Shown: one piece after another, positions 1 to 8,574 of the stretch | Layout of the letters: every line of letters begins with the position of its first letter | Position numbering within the stretch: position 1 is the stretch's first letter | NCBI RefSeq assembly: GCF_001428105.1 | Contig: NZ_LMSJ01000023.1 | Coordinates: 312,147-376,146 of the forward strand | Direction of reading: 5' to 3' | DNA from: Paenibacillus sp. Soil766 | GTDB lineage: Bacteria > Bacillota > Bacilli > Paenibacillales > NBRC-103111 | DNA length: 64,000 nucleotides | Translations under genes and position numbers: made by a program | The notes under the pieces: model-generated | The model's database searches: none | Told to the model about the DNA's origin: nothing | The model's input: the letters and a program-made list of their open reading frames with translations, nothing else

Positions 1-1187
1 GCGAGATTCGGCGCATCAAGTATGGTTAAATCCGCACACTTTCCCACCGCGATCGAACCGATACGATCCCCGCGTCCCAGCGCATTCGCCGCGTTGATTG
101 TGCATGCCGTTATAATCTCCTCCGGGGTCATCTTCAGATTCAGAGACGCCAGCATCATGACGAGCTGGATGGACTCAGTCGGACAAGAGCCCGGATTATA
201 GTCCGTTGCGAGTGCCACCGGCAGTTCATACGTGTCGATCATATCGCGTGCACGCGCATGTTTGACCAGGCCTAGATTGAAAGAAGTGCCCGGCAAGAGC
301 ACCGGAATCACGCCGTGTTTCGCCATCGCAGCCAAGCCTATATCGGTTGCAGCCAGCAAATGTTCAGCGGAAATCGCACCAATTTCGCCCGCCAGCTCTG
401 CTCCACCCAGTGATTCTATTTCATCTGCATGTATTTTGGGAAGTAAACCGTACGCCTTGCCTTTTAGCAAAATTCGGCGTGACTGCTCAACGGAAAATAC
501 CCCTTGCTCACAAAACACGTCGCAAAACTCCGCAAGCTTCTCTTCCGCTACCTTGGGAAGCATCTCATCGACGATGAGATCTATATATTCATCAGCACGC
601 CCTTTATACGCCAGCGGCACCGCATGAGCCCCCATAAACGTAGAGACAATATCTAGCGGATGAGTATCATTCAACTGTTTTGCCACACGCAATTGCTTTA
701 ATTCGTCCTCTAGGGAAAGTCCGTAGCCGCTTTTCGCTTCAACTGTCGTCACACCATGCAACAGCATCTCATTCAAACTTCGATGCGCCTTATCATAGAG
801 ATCCTGCTCACTTGCCATGTGTGTACTTTGCACCGTGCTTAGAATGCCGCCCCCCTGTGCCAAAATGTCCAAATAGGAAATGCCGGACCGCTTCATCCCC
901 AGCTCATGTTCACGGGAGCCGCCATGAACGAGATGCGTATGCGGATCAACCAATCCCGGTGTGACCATTCGTCCGCCAACATCTATCGTTTCTGCGATCT
1001 CCGCGTCTATCAGGAGGTCCAACACATCCTTGGCTGTACCAAACGCAACGATTCTACCCTCGCGAATTGCTACCACTGCGTCCATAATCACATGAACTTC
1101 TTTCATTTGTTGCCCGCAGCGCGGGTCATCTCCGGGAGGAGTAACCAAACGACCAATCCCCGTAACGAGCAAATCAATCCGTTCCAT
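1..1187 (-). CDS. hutI: Imidazolonepropionase HutI (partial, cut by left window edge)
   Basis: Third enzyme of histidine degradation: a cytoplasmic zinc amidohydrolase that opens 4-imidazolone-5-propionate to N-formimino-L-glutamate. I translated it from the minus strand, where the frame stays open from an ATG at 1187 to the window edge, so the C-terminus is missing. The N-terminus reads MERIDLLVTGIGRLVTP. An amidohydrolase metal motif, DPHTHLVHGG, follows at about residues 75-85, and a late metal-site stretch, ATDYNPGSCPTES, is also present. A GGAGGA ribosome site lies a few bases before the ATG. The gene starts 15 bp after the hutU stop, so the two are surely co-transcribed. The family assignment is firm; only the missing end is unknown. 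Confidence 0.95.
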   Translation of the reverse strand, partial: MERIDLLVTGIGRLVTPPGDDPRCGQQMKEVHVIMDAVVAIREGRIVAFGTAKDVLDLLIDAEIAETIDVGGRMVTPGLVDPHTHLVHGGSREHELGMKRSGISYLDILAQGGGILSTVQSTHMASEQDLYDKAHRSLNEMLLHGVTTVEAKSGYGLSLEDELKQLRVAKQLNDTHPLDIVSTFMGAHAVPLAYKGRADEYIDLIVDEMLPKVAEEKLAEFCDVFCEQGVFSVEQSRRILLKGKAYGLLPKIHADEIESLGGAELAGEIGAISAEHLLAATDIGLAAMAKHGVIPVLLPGTSFNLGLVKHARARDMIDTYELPVALATDYNPGSCPTESIQLVMMLASLNLKMTPEEIITACTINAANALGRGDRIGSIAVGKCADLTILDAPNL

Positions 1188-1202
1188 CTCCACATTCCTC
1201 CT

Positions 1203-2879
1203 TCACTGTTCCTGCTCACGCATGGGGATGCGAATGCCGTGTTTTTCCGCAGTGTCAATCGCTTCGTCGTAGCCTGCATCCACATGACGGATTACTCCCA
1301 TGCCGGGGTCAGATGTCAGAACACTACGGAGACGCTCATCTGCCGCATCCGTCCCGTCCGCAACAATAACCATCCCTGCGTGTAGCGAATAACCCATGCC
1401 TACACCACCGCCATGATGAATAGAAACCCAAGATGCGCCTGCTGACGTGTTGATCAAGGCATTCAGGATCGCCCAGTCACCAACGGCATCGGAGCCGTCT
1501 TTCATCGCTTCCGTTTCACGGTTTGGCGATGCTACGGAGCCACAATCTAAATGATCGCGACCAATCACAATCGGTGCTTTCAATTCGCCATTTCTCACCA
1601 TTTCGTTCAATGCCAGACCGAATTTTTCACGCTCACCATAGCCTAACCAGCAAATACGCGCCGGGAGACCTTGGAACGAGACACGCTCACTTGCCATTGT
1701 AATCCATCGCTGCAAGTGATCATTTTCTGGGAAAAGCTTCATCACAAGTTCGTCTGTTTTACGAATATCTTCGGGATCGCCAGATAACGCTACCCAGCGG
1801 AAAGGTCCTTTGCCTTCACAAAAAAGCGGCCGAATATAGGCTGGAACGAAGCCTGGGAAATCGAACGCGTTTGTTACACCTTGATCGAAAGCGACTTGAC
1901 GAATATTGTTGCCATAATCGAATACGACAGAGCCCATTTGCTGCAGGTCGAGCATCGCTTGCACATGGATCGCCATGCTGCTTTTTGAAAGCTTCACATA
2001 TTGCTCAGGATCGGTCTCACGAAGTAGCGCTGCTTCGGTCAACGTAAGTCCAATCGGGATATAGCCAATCAGGGGGTCATGTGCCGATGTCTGGTCTGTC
2101 ACGAAATGCGGCTTGATGCCGCGGCGCACGAACTCGGGATATATGTCCGCTGCATTCCCCAGCAGCCCGATGGCTAGCGCCTTGTTCTCTTCCATCGCTT
2201 TACTTGCCAGCAACAGCGCTTCATCCAGCGTTTCAGCAAGCACATCGCAGTAGCGTGTTTGGATTCGGCGCTCAATTCTCGCTCGATCAACTTCAACCGC
2301 AATGACCACGCCTTCATTCATGGTGACTGCTAACGGCTGTGCGCCACCCATGCCGCCAAGACCCGCGGTCAATGTCAACGTACCTTTGAGTGAACCGCCT
2401 GTATGTTGGCGAGCCGCTTCGGCAAAGGTTTCATACGTACCTTGTAGAATGCCTTGCGTCCCAATGTAAATCCAGCTGCCCGCAGTCATTTGTCCGTACA
2501 TCATTAGCCCCTTCTGCTCCAACTCACGAAAATGCTCCCAATTCGCCCATTTGGGCACGAGAACCGAGTTAGAGAGCAGCACACGCGGTGCACGTTCATG
2601 CGTTCTGAAAACGCCGACCGGCTTTCCGGATTGAATGAGCAGCGTTTCATTGCTATCCAGACGCTGCAACTCGCGGACGATGGCATCGAAGGAAGGCCAG
2701 TTGCGAGCCGCTTTACCGATACCGCCATAGACGACGAGATCTTCCGGTCGCTCTGCGACTTCCGGGTCAAGATTGTTCATCAACATGCGCATAGCAGCTT
2801 CCTGTACCCAGCCTTTGCAGGACAGCTCTGTACCGCGAGGGGCACGAATTACTCTTTTGGGAGGATTCGAATTCGTCAT
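1203..2879 (-). CDS. hutU: Urocanate hydratase HutU
   Basis: Converts urocanate to 4-imidazolone-5-propionate with tightly bound NAD+, in the cytoplasm. The 558 residues are the normal family length. The sequence shows the conserved [12 protein letters not shown] start, the [10 protein letters not shown] nucleotide-binding stretch near residues 173-182, and ICWLGYGER, whose cysteine falls at residue 410, the same number as the essential cysteine of the Pseudomonas putida enzyme. The end [17 protein letters not shown] is also typical. It lies between hutH (30 bp upstream) and hutI (15 bp downstream) in one operon. A GGAGATC-like ribosome site precedes the ATG. Nothing looks damaged. Confidence 0.97.
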   Translation of the reverse strand: MTNSNPPKRVIRAPRGTELSCKGWVQEAAMRMLMNNLDPEVAERPEDLVVYGGIGKAARNWPSFDAIVRELQRLDSNETLLIQSGKPVGVFRTHERAPRVLLSNSVLVPKWANWEHFRELEQKGLMMYGQMTAGSWIYIGTQGILQGTYETFAEAARQHTGGSLKGTLTLTAGLGGMGGAQPLAVTMNEGVVIAVEVDRARIERRIQTRYCDVLAETLDEALLLASKAMEENKALAIGLLGNAADIYPEFVRRGIKPHFVTDQTSAHDPLIGYIPIGLTLTEAALLRETDPEQYVKLSKSSMAIHVQAMLDLQQMGSVVFDYGNNIRQVAFDQGVTNAFDFPGFVPAYIRPLFCEGKGPFRWVALSGDPEDIRKTDELVMKLFPENDHLQRWITMASERVSFQGLPARICWLGYGEREKFGLALNEMVRNGELKAPIVIGRDHLDCGSVASPNRETEAMKDGSDAVGDWAILNALINTSAGASWVSIHHGGGVGMGYSLHAGMVIVADGTDAADERLRSVLTSDPGMGVIRHVDAGYDEAIDTAEKHGIRIPMREQEQ

Positions 2880-2909
2880 AAGCGATCTCCTTCTATCTTA
2901 CTCTTTTAG

Positions 2910-4478
2910 TCAAAATAGCTTTCCAGTCACAGCCTCAACTGCTTGCAGCCACTCGCCTTCCAGCAAAGCATTCGCCACGTTTTCGATATCACGGGAAGTA
3001 GATCGGTCCTCCACAACGGGGGGAACGAGCACCCGAAGCTTGTCGTACAGAATTCGTGTCGCCGGAGCAAGTCCCTCAGTCCCTACGAATTCTGCAGCCT
3101 CAGCTGCACAAATCAACTCGATCGCCAGCACCTTGGACACGTTGTCAATGACCTGAGCGGCATGGCGTGCTGCTGTTGTTCCCATAGACACATGGTCCTC
3201 TTGATTCGCCGAAGACGGAATCGAGTCCACGCTTGACGGATGGGCGAGCACTTTATTTTCCGAAACGATAGATGCACTTACGTACTGTGTGATCATCATG
3301 CCGGAGCTCATCCCTGGATGATGACTCAGAAAAGCTGGCAGTCCCCCGGATAGCGCTGGATTGACTAGCCGTTCAGTACGGCGCTCCGAAATGTTAGAGA
3401 GCTCACTCATACCTATTTTCAGAAAATCCATCGCGAAAGCGATCGGCTGCCCATGGAAATTACCGCCGGAGATGACGAGACCTTTATCCACGAATAACAA
3501 CGGATTATCAGTCGCTGCATTCATTTCTATTGCAAGCTTATCCTCTACATAGGCAAGAACTTGACGTGTCGCACCATGTACTTGGGGAAGACAGCGCAGC
3601 GAGTAAGCATCCTGTACCCGAAGCTCGCCTTGGCGAGTTGTCAACTTACTGCCTCTCAACAGCATGCACAAGTTCTTTGCCACACCGATTTGTTCTGGAT
3701 ACGGGCGTACCTGATGTACCTCTTCCGCAAAGGCATCTGGAATGCCGCGCAAACATTCCAATGTCAAGGATGCGATCATATCAGCGATTTTCGCAAGTCG
3801 TTGTGATTGGATAAGCGCCAACGTACCGATGGACGTCATAATCTGCGTGCCATTAATAAGCGCAAGCCCCTCTTTCGCCTGCAAGCTAATCGGTTTGAGC
3901 CCTGCATTGGTGAGCGCTTTCTGACCCGACAAGCGTTCCCCCTGGTAAAATGCCTCCCCCTCGCCCATCAGCACGAGGGCCAAATGAGACAGTGGAGCTA
4001 AGTCCCCGCTAGCACCAAGTGAGCCTTGTTCCGGCACGACGGGGTGTACACCGCGGTTGATGCAATCGATCAATAGCTGCAACGTTTCTAGGCGAATGCC
4101 GGAATGTCCTTTGGCCAACGCGTTTGCGCGCAGCAGCATCAAAGCCCGAACCGTCGGTTCTGGCAGCGGTCTGCCGACAGCACAGGCATGGCTGCGGATC
4201 AAATTAACTTGCAGCTGAACAGCGTCTTGCGGTGAAATTGTCACGTCGCTGAATTTTCCGAACCCCGTCGTGACCCCGTAAACCACTTGGCCAGCATCAA
4301 CCAGTTCGTCTACCATTTTGCGGCAGGCACTCACACGCCTCAGTGATTGTTCATCTAGTTCGACCGGCACATTATCATAAACAACCGCCGCTACTAACTC
4401 TGGTATCAATTGCGCCCCATCTAATAAAACCGGAGTCGCTTCTAAGCTGCCTTCCTGCTGTTTATATTCGATCGCCAT
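2910..4478 (-). CDS. hutH: Histidine ammonia-lyase HutH
   Basis: First step of histidine use: non-oxidative deamination of L-histidine to urocanate and ammonia. It is 522 residues long, slightly longer than the typical ~510. The Ala-Ser-Gly triplet that cyclises into the MIO electrophile is visible at residues 156-158 within GSLGASGDLAPLSHLAL. The VYGVTTGFGKFSDV segment near residues 66-80 and the NPLLF, GNFHGQP and SSANQEDHVSMG stretches are all family signatures. As first gene of hutHUI it follows a leader with a hairpin-plus-U-tract that looks like an attenuator. No hutP gene is seen in the window. Confidence 0.97.
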   Translation of the reverse strand: MAIEYKQQEGSLEATPVLLDGAQLIPELVAAVVYDNVPVELDEQSLRRVSACRKMVDELVDAGQVVYGVTTGFGKFSDVTISPQDAVQLQVNLIRSHACAVGRPLPEPTVRALMLLRANALAKGHSGIRLETLQLLIDCINRGVHPVVPEQGSLGASGDLAPLSHLALVLMGEGEAFYQGERLSGQKALTNAGLKPISLQAKEGLALINGTQIMTSIGTLALIQSQRLAKIADMIASLTLECLRGIPDAFAEEVHQVRPYPEQIGVAKNLCMLLRGSKLTTRQGELRVQDAYSLRCLPQVHGATRQVLAYVEDKLAIEMNAATDNPLLFVDKGLVISGGNFHGQPIAFAMDFLKIGMSELSNISERRTERLVNPALSGGLPAFLSHHPGMSSGMMITQYVSASIVSENKVLAHPSSVDSIPSSANQEDHVSMGTTAARHAAQVIDNVSKVLAIELICAAEAAEFVGTEGLAPATRILYDKLRVLVPPVVEDRSTSRDIENVANALLEGEWLQAVEAVTGKLF

Positions 4479-4510
4479 GTCAACTCAGACTCCTTCCTTT
4501 CTCGCTTTAC

Positions 4511-4556
4511 CAAAAGAAAGGGACCATACGGAAGTTGTTAGCTTCCATACGGTCCC
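4511..4556 (-). terminator. Intrinsic-terminator hairpin in the hutH leader (candidate attenuator)
   Basis: Read on the minus strand, a 15-bp stem (arms 4542-4556 and 4520-4534, two G-U pairs, 7-base loop) is followed by TTTCTTTTG. It lies after the likely hut promoter and about 40 bp before the hutH start, so it would stop transcription before hutH unless relieved. In Bacillus subtilis hut is controlled by HutP antitermination at a leader terminator. The structure here is analogous, but no HutP site or gene was identified. Confidence 0.7.
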
Positions 4557-4658
4557 ATTTTATAAAAGAGGGTTGTATGCGATTGTCCGGTATCAAGCTC
4601 CAGCCGATCCTTCATCGCGATCACTCACTTTATCATTATGATATTTATGCCTAACCTT

Positions 4659-4688
4659 ATTTTCACACGCAGGTTCGAGAAGTGTCAA
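4659..4688 (-). promoter_or_regulatory. Candidate hut operon promoter
   Basis: On the minus strand a perfect -35 TTGACA (4683-4688) is followed after 18 bp by GAAAAT (4659-4664), a weak -10. It lies between the stop of the DUF421 gene and the hutH leader hairpin. The -35 is convincing; the -10 is not, and alternative AT-rich hexamers lie just downstream. Confidence 0.45.
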
Positions 4689-4734
4689 GATGGCTGAAAG
4701 CCCAGTGTCACCGGATGTCTTGTCGAATTTTGTA

Positions 4735-5595
4735 TCACCGCTTAAGTATCGGCTTCAATTGTGCAATGATGTCCTCCATTTGCTTCGAGCATTGCTCGTA
4801 CATCTCTTTGGCCTTTTTATTATTGGTGGACAATCCATACAACATTAAATCGCCTTCGCACTGTTTTAACGTTGCAAATAACGTTGCTTTTTCCTGTGGG
4901 ACAGGAACTGTGATCTTGTCGTCATACAAGTCAACAAACACTTGGCCGTAGGAATCCACTTGACCTAGAAATACATTTTCGACCGTGACACCTATTTTAA
5001 CTAACTCCGTATTCAACCATCCTCGGCTAAAACCTAGGGTAGCCAAAGGTTCATCCATGATTACACCATCCATGATTACTGCCTGTGGCTCCTTCTCGGG
5101 CGCAACCTGTATGCCTAAATGTTTAGGCGTCAGCGGTTGATTCTCGCGCGTTAAGAGGACATTAATTTCTCCGCTAGGTTCCATAATAGCAAATTCCACA
5201 TCGGCCACTTTAAATACCGACCTTTTGCGCAATTGCTCCATAAGTTCATCTGTGGTTAGGCGTTCTTTCTTTAAGTTATCTTCCATGACTTTGCCTTCTC
5301 TAATGAGAATGGTCCCTTTGCTATCGATGAAATCCCGCATTTTTTTACTTTTCATCTGCAGAAATTCAATGCCTAATGTACAAGTCACCCATACCCCTAT
5401 AGAGACCAACCCTAGATACCATTTCGTATCCGTGTCCAACGATATGTACGCTGCGAGATTACCAATGGAGATCCCCGTTATGTATTCGAAGAAGGAGAGC
5501 TGAGTCACTTGCCTTTTACCTAACAGCTTAGTCATAAGGAAAAGCACCACAATTGATAAAAATGTGCGTAATACTATTTCAACCCAATCCAACAC
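4735..5595 (-). CDS. DUF421 (YetF/YcaP-type) membrane protein
   Basis: About 286 residues. The N-terminal part has three hydrophobic segments (EIVLRTFLSIVVLFLMTKLL, then FEYITGISIGNLAAYI and the YLGLVSIGVWVTCTLGIEF segment). A soluble C-terminal DUF421 domain follows, with GKRQVTQLSFFEY and GTILIREGKV. The GTG start at 5595 was chosen because GGAGG lies 6 bases before it and the family begins near WVEIVLRT; the open frame runs further upstream through the leader. The family's biochemical role is not well defined; Bacillus members are linked to the spore or cell envelope. The C-terminus is longer than a minimal member. It is upstream of, and parallel to, hut, but hut has its own promoter candidate. 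Confidence 0.85.
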   Translation of the reverse strand: MLDWVEIVLRTFLSIVVLFLMTKLLGKRQVTQLSFFEYITGISIGNLAAYISLDTDTKWYLGLVSIGVWVTCTLGIEFLQMKSKKMRDFIDSKGTILIREGKVMEDNLKKERLTTDELMEQLRKRSVFKVADVEFAIMEPSGEINVLLTRENQPLTPKHLGIQVAPEKEPQAVIMDGVIMDEPLATLGFSRGWLNTELVKIGVTVENVFLGQVDSYGQVFVDLYDDKITVPVPQEKATLFATLKQCEGDLMLYGLSTNNKKAKEMYEQCSKQMEDIIAQLKPILKR

Positions 5596-5711
5596 GATAA
5601 TCCTCCTCTTGAGTAAGTAGAATTCCAATTGTATCAATTGTTTGTTGAACTCGTGAAATTTATGCAAATAAAAGGAAATTATTCCAATCACCGCTGTACA
5701 TGCATACATGC

Positions 5712-5737
5712 AAAAAAGGAGTTGCCGAAGCAACTCC
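5712..5737 (-). terminator. Minus-strand terminator upstream of the DUF421 gene
   Basis: Perfect 8-bp stem GGAGTTGC/GCAACTCC with a TTCG tetraloop on the minus strand, followed by six T. It lies 117 bp before the DUF421 start. No minus-strand gene is recognised further upstream, so it would end either a short unknown transcript or act as a leader attenuator for DUF421. Confidence 0.7.
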
Positions 5738-5815
5738 TCATCATTCTCAAACCTTATACTTTACATACCCCAGACATGTTCGAATGATTTCACTATGAAT
5801 GTGGGGAGGCGTCGT

Positions 5816-5881
5816 ATGAGCACGAAATCTGGTTTCCTTTTTTCAATTGCAAAAAAACTTGGAATAGCAACTCTTGCATAG
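5816..5881 (+). CDS. Possible 21-residue peptide with a strong ribosome site
   Basis: Reads MSTKSGFLFSIAKKLGIATL plus a final alanine. A GGGGAGG ribosome site lies 5 bases before the ATG, better than many real genes nearby. The product is a short, basic, mildly hydrophobic peptide of no family I recognise. No clear promoter or terminator accompanies it, so it may be chance or a remnant. Confidence 0.3.
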   Translation: MSTKSGFLFSIAKKLGIATLA

Positions 5882-6167
5882 CCCTAGATTTGTTTTTCTC
5901 ATGTAAAACCCCGTTTTGAAAACTGAAGATGCATGCAGTATTGGAATAAGCTTTTCACAATTTACACAGTAAATATGATCCATATCCTTCCCCCATTGCT
6001 GTCACCAAAGCAACTCCTCATCTTGCTTTTTATTTACATTGCTTCATACTATCTTTTTCTGACGATAAAAGATATGGACACTAATTTAGTAGTTCAGCAC
6101 TTTTATTTAAATCAATAATAGTGTTAACCAGTTATAAAATTGCATATTCATTTTGCCCACCAAGACC
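5882..6167. other. Gene-poor spacer between DUF421 and the AraC regulator
   Basis: AT-rich with no convincing gene. A 61-codon frame (5933-6118) has one hydrophobic stretch but no good ribosome site. The 15-mer AAGCAACTCCTCATC occurs at 6008-6022 and again at 5728-5742, where it overlaps the terminator arm, which suggests a small past duplication. Confidence 0.5.
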
Positions 6168-6182
6168 GCCTATTTGATAGGC
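6168..6182. repeat. Short palindrome at the AraC regulator promoter
   Basis: Perfect inverted repeat GCCTAT-TTG-ATAGGC immediately upstream of, and touching, the -35 position of the promoter for the 6250 gene. It could be an operator. There is no direct evidence of a binding protein. Confidence 0.4.
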
Positions 6183-6206
6183 AATCACGAATTCAGGTGT
6201 TATAAT
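6178..6206 (+). promoter_or_regulatory. Candidate promoter of the membrane AraC regulator
   Basis: A perfect -10 TATAAT at 6201-6206 (preceded by TGT) stands 17 bp after a weak -35 TAGGCA (6178-6183). The start codon follows about 44 bp downstream. Confidence 0.45.
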
Positions 6207-6249
6207 TTATTTCTCTATAGCTAATAGAAAAAGTGAGGGGGAGCCCTAA

Positions 6250-8529
6250 TTGCCACAATTTACGCACTTATGGAAAAATAAAAGCAGCTCGTTATTTTTC
6301 AAATTGCTGACAAGCTTTGCCATCATTATCTTACTATTAGTTTCATTCAACTTTCTCTCTTATACATTCTTCCGGACGAACATCCAGGATGAAATCATTA
6401 ACAATAACCGTTTGAATTTAAACACGGCAGTTAATAATTACGAGAAACAACTCGTTCTCATTAAAAACTTAGGCTTCAATCTCTATTTCAACGAAAAAAC
6501 TGAAATCATGAAAAGCACATCACCGCAGTTGAATTATGAAATGATGGCACAAATTCGAAAAGAGTTACAGTCAACCTTAACAACCCCATTTCTATATCTA
6601 CACAATATTATTTATTTCTTCAAGGACAGCTCCTATGTCATTGAAAAGGAAGGCACAAGCACAGCTGAAATCATGTTTTCCAAATTTTACTACAACGAGT
6701 CTTATAGTTTGCCTTTTTGGACAGAACAACTAACGAAGCCAACTAGTTTCAAAATATATCCAAATTCCCCTTTTATTGAAAAAAGCCCCGAGAAGCCTAC
6801 CTTAAAAGGCGATTTCATGCCCATTCTGATTAAGAACATATATAATCAAAATTTCGGCATCATCGTATTGCTAGATAGCAGTAAAATGTACGAGGCCCTT
6901 CAACCTCCAGGAAGCAGCCGATTTCTTATCCTAGACGAAGATCAACAACCGCTATTTTCTTCTAATGGGAATATTACGAAGGCTGATCTGCCGCTCAATC
7001 AAATGACAGGACAACAAGGTTTCCGACAAATCGATCAAAGTTATGTCTTTTATCAGAAAGGATCCGAAACAGGCTACACGTATGTTCATACGATTCCTGC
7101 AGAACGAATTGCCTCACAAATTGTGAAGCTGAACTGGATATTGATTGGACTTCTCGTCATTTCCGTTGTGATTGGAATTGCCGCTTCCATTTTCTTTACG
7201 ATCAAATTAAATCATCCAATCGCGAGAATCATTGAATCGATCAGCCATATAAACGGCCCATCCTCACCACGCAGTCAGATTAAGGAATTCGATTTAATCA
7301 GCGATAAGTTGTACGATTTGCAGCGAATGAACCGAGACATTCGCGACGATTTGACGAGTAAGAACTCGGTTCTTCAGCATTATATGTACATGAACAAACT
7401 TAAGATGATACATGGCGGTGGTCAACAGGTTAAGATACCTATGAGCAGTGATAAGCCTTACCAATTAGTCCTTTTCCAGATGCAAATGAAACAAGCCTTT
7501 CATGAACAGTCCGACATGGAAAAGAATAAGGCCATGTACTATATTCGTGAATATGTTCATTATCATTTCACAAGGTCTCTAGAAGAATCGCTAACTTTTC
7601 AAATTGAAAAAGATCAGATCCTATCACTCCTCTTTATTGAGCCTGGCAGATCGTTTGATCTGGACGCAAGCTTGCATAGTTTGAAACAGGTTTTCGACCT
7701 TGACTTGGCATACTGCCTAATTACAATTGCAACAAGTCCGCTGCAGCATGAATCGGTGGATTTAGCTGTAGCCTATGAACATGTCATAGAGCGTGCCAAC
7801 CAGCGAAGACTTGCTGATGAGACCCTCATTGTAAGTGAAGATGAGCCAGCACCTAACGGTTTCGCACTTAGTGTCGCCGAAGAACAAGAATTTACGGCAA
7901 ATCTATCTGCAGGTAACAGCACGGCTGTCATCTCGATCGTGAATCGTATACTTAACCAAATGCACAAGAAACGAGCAACCGCTTTGCAATTCACTGAATT
8001 CGCAAGGGACATCGCAGCTCGTGTAACGAAGCTCCTTCAGTCTTCGGGCATTGAAACAGATCAACTACTTGGCGAGCAGCCAGTATCCGAACAACTCAGT
8101 GAATGCTATACCGTGGAACAATTTCAGAATTTGTTCGAGAAGCTGCTGACATCGGCCTCGGAGCGGATCAAACGCAAGAAATCTCAAGCCGATTACTTCA
8201 CCGACTTTGTCACCGAATATGTGGAGTCGCATTACGGTGAAGACATTTCACTCGAATTGCTGGCAGAGAAGCTGAATATTACAGGTGCCTACTTATCCAC
8301 GTATTTCAAGGAGAAGAACGGTATTAATTTCAGTGATTACATCAACAACTATCGCATGGACAGAGCAAAGGAAATGCTCGAAAATACCCAGTTGAAAATC
8401 CAAGAAATTTCCGAGCGCGTCGGGTATCACAACGTGAATTCATTTATCCGCATGTTCAAGAAGGTAACAGGCATACCACCTGGAGAGTTTCGTAAAGGGG
8501 ATGCACAAAAAGCAAAACCATCGCTATAA
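6250..8529 (+). CDS. Membrane-bound AraC-family regulator with extracytoplasmic sensor
   Basis: 759 residues. A first membrane segment at about residues 17-38 is followed by an extracytoplasmic sensor-like region to about 290, a second membrane segment (LIGLLVISVVIGIAASIFF) near 295-317, a cytoplasmic linker, and a C-terminal double helix-turn-helix of AraC type (about 655-750: LELLAEKLNITGAYLSTYF, then ISERVGYHNVNSFIRMFKK). This layout is typical of Paenibacillus one-protein sugar regulators. The TTG start at 6250 follows a GAGGGGGAG ribosome site. It faces the convergent giant lyase gene and stands near an LplB-LplC-binding-protein operon, a likely target. The sensor part resembles the 61823-64000 regulator and the remnant near 54.6 kb. 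Confidence 0.88.
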   Translation: MPQFTHLWKNKSSSLFFKLLTSFAIIILLLVSFNFLSYTFFRTNIQDEIINNNRLNLNTAVNNYEKQLVLIKNLGFNLYFNEKTEIMKSTSPQLNYEMMAQIRKELQSTLTTPFLYLHNIIYFFKDSSYVIEKEGTSTAEIMFSKFYYNESYSLPFWTEQLTKPTSFKIYPNSPFIEKSPEKPTLKGDFMPILIKNIYNQNFGIIVLLDSSKMYEALQPPGSSRFLILDEDQQPLFSSNGNITKADLPLNQMTGQQGFRQIDQSYVFYQKGSETGYTYVHTIPAERIASQIVKLNWILIGLLVISVVIGIAASIFFTIKLNHPIARIIESISHINGPSSPRSQIKEFDLISDKLYDLQRMNRDIRDDLTSKNSVLQHYMYMNKLKMIHGGGQQVKIPMSSDKPYQLVLFQMQMKQAFHEQSDMEKNKAMYYIREYVHYHFTRSLEESLTFQIEKDQILSLLFIEPGRSFDLDASLHSLKQVFDLDLAYCLITIATSPLQHESVDLAVAYEHVIERANQRRLADETLIVSEDEPAPNGFALSVAEEQEFTANLSAGNSTAVISIVNRILNQMHKKRATALQFTEFARDIAARVTKLLQSSGIETDQLLGEQPVSEQLSECYTVEQFQNLFEKLLTSASERIKRKKSQADYFTDFVTEYVESHYGEDISLELLAEKLNITGAYLSTYFKEKNGINFSDYINNYRMDRAKEMLENTQLKIQEISERVGYHNVNSFIRMFKKVTGIPPGEFRKGDAQKAKPSL

Positions 8530-8550
8530 GTTGGCGATGGTTTTGCTTTT
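8508..8550. terminator. Bidirectional terminator between convergent genes
   Basis: A perfect 17-bp stem (8508-8524 with 8534-8550, 9-base loop) contains the end of the AraC gene and is followed by a T run on both strands. It serves the 6250 gene and the convergent gene ending at 8575. Confidence 0.85.
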
Positions 8551-8574
8551 TTTGTTCTTTGTCATCCTTCCGTA

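Noticed and set aside
5933-6118. A 61-codon frame with one hydrophobic segment
   Set aside because: No good ribosome site, no family resemblance, and AT-rich composition that easily gives hydrophobic codons.
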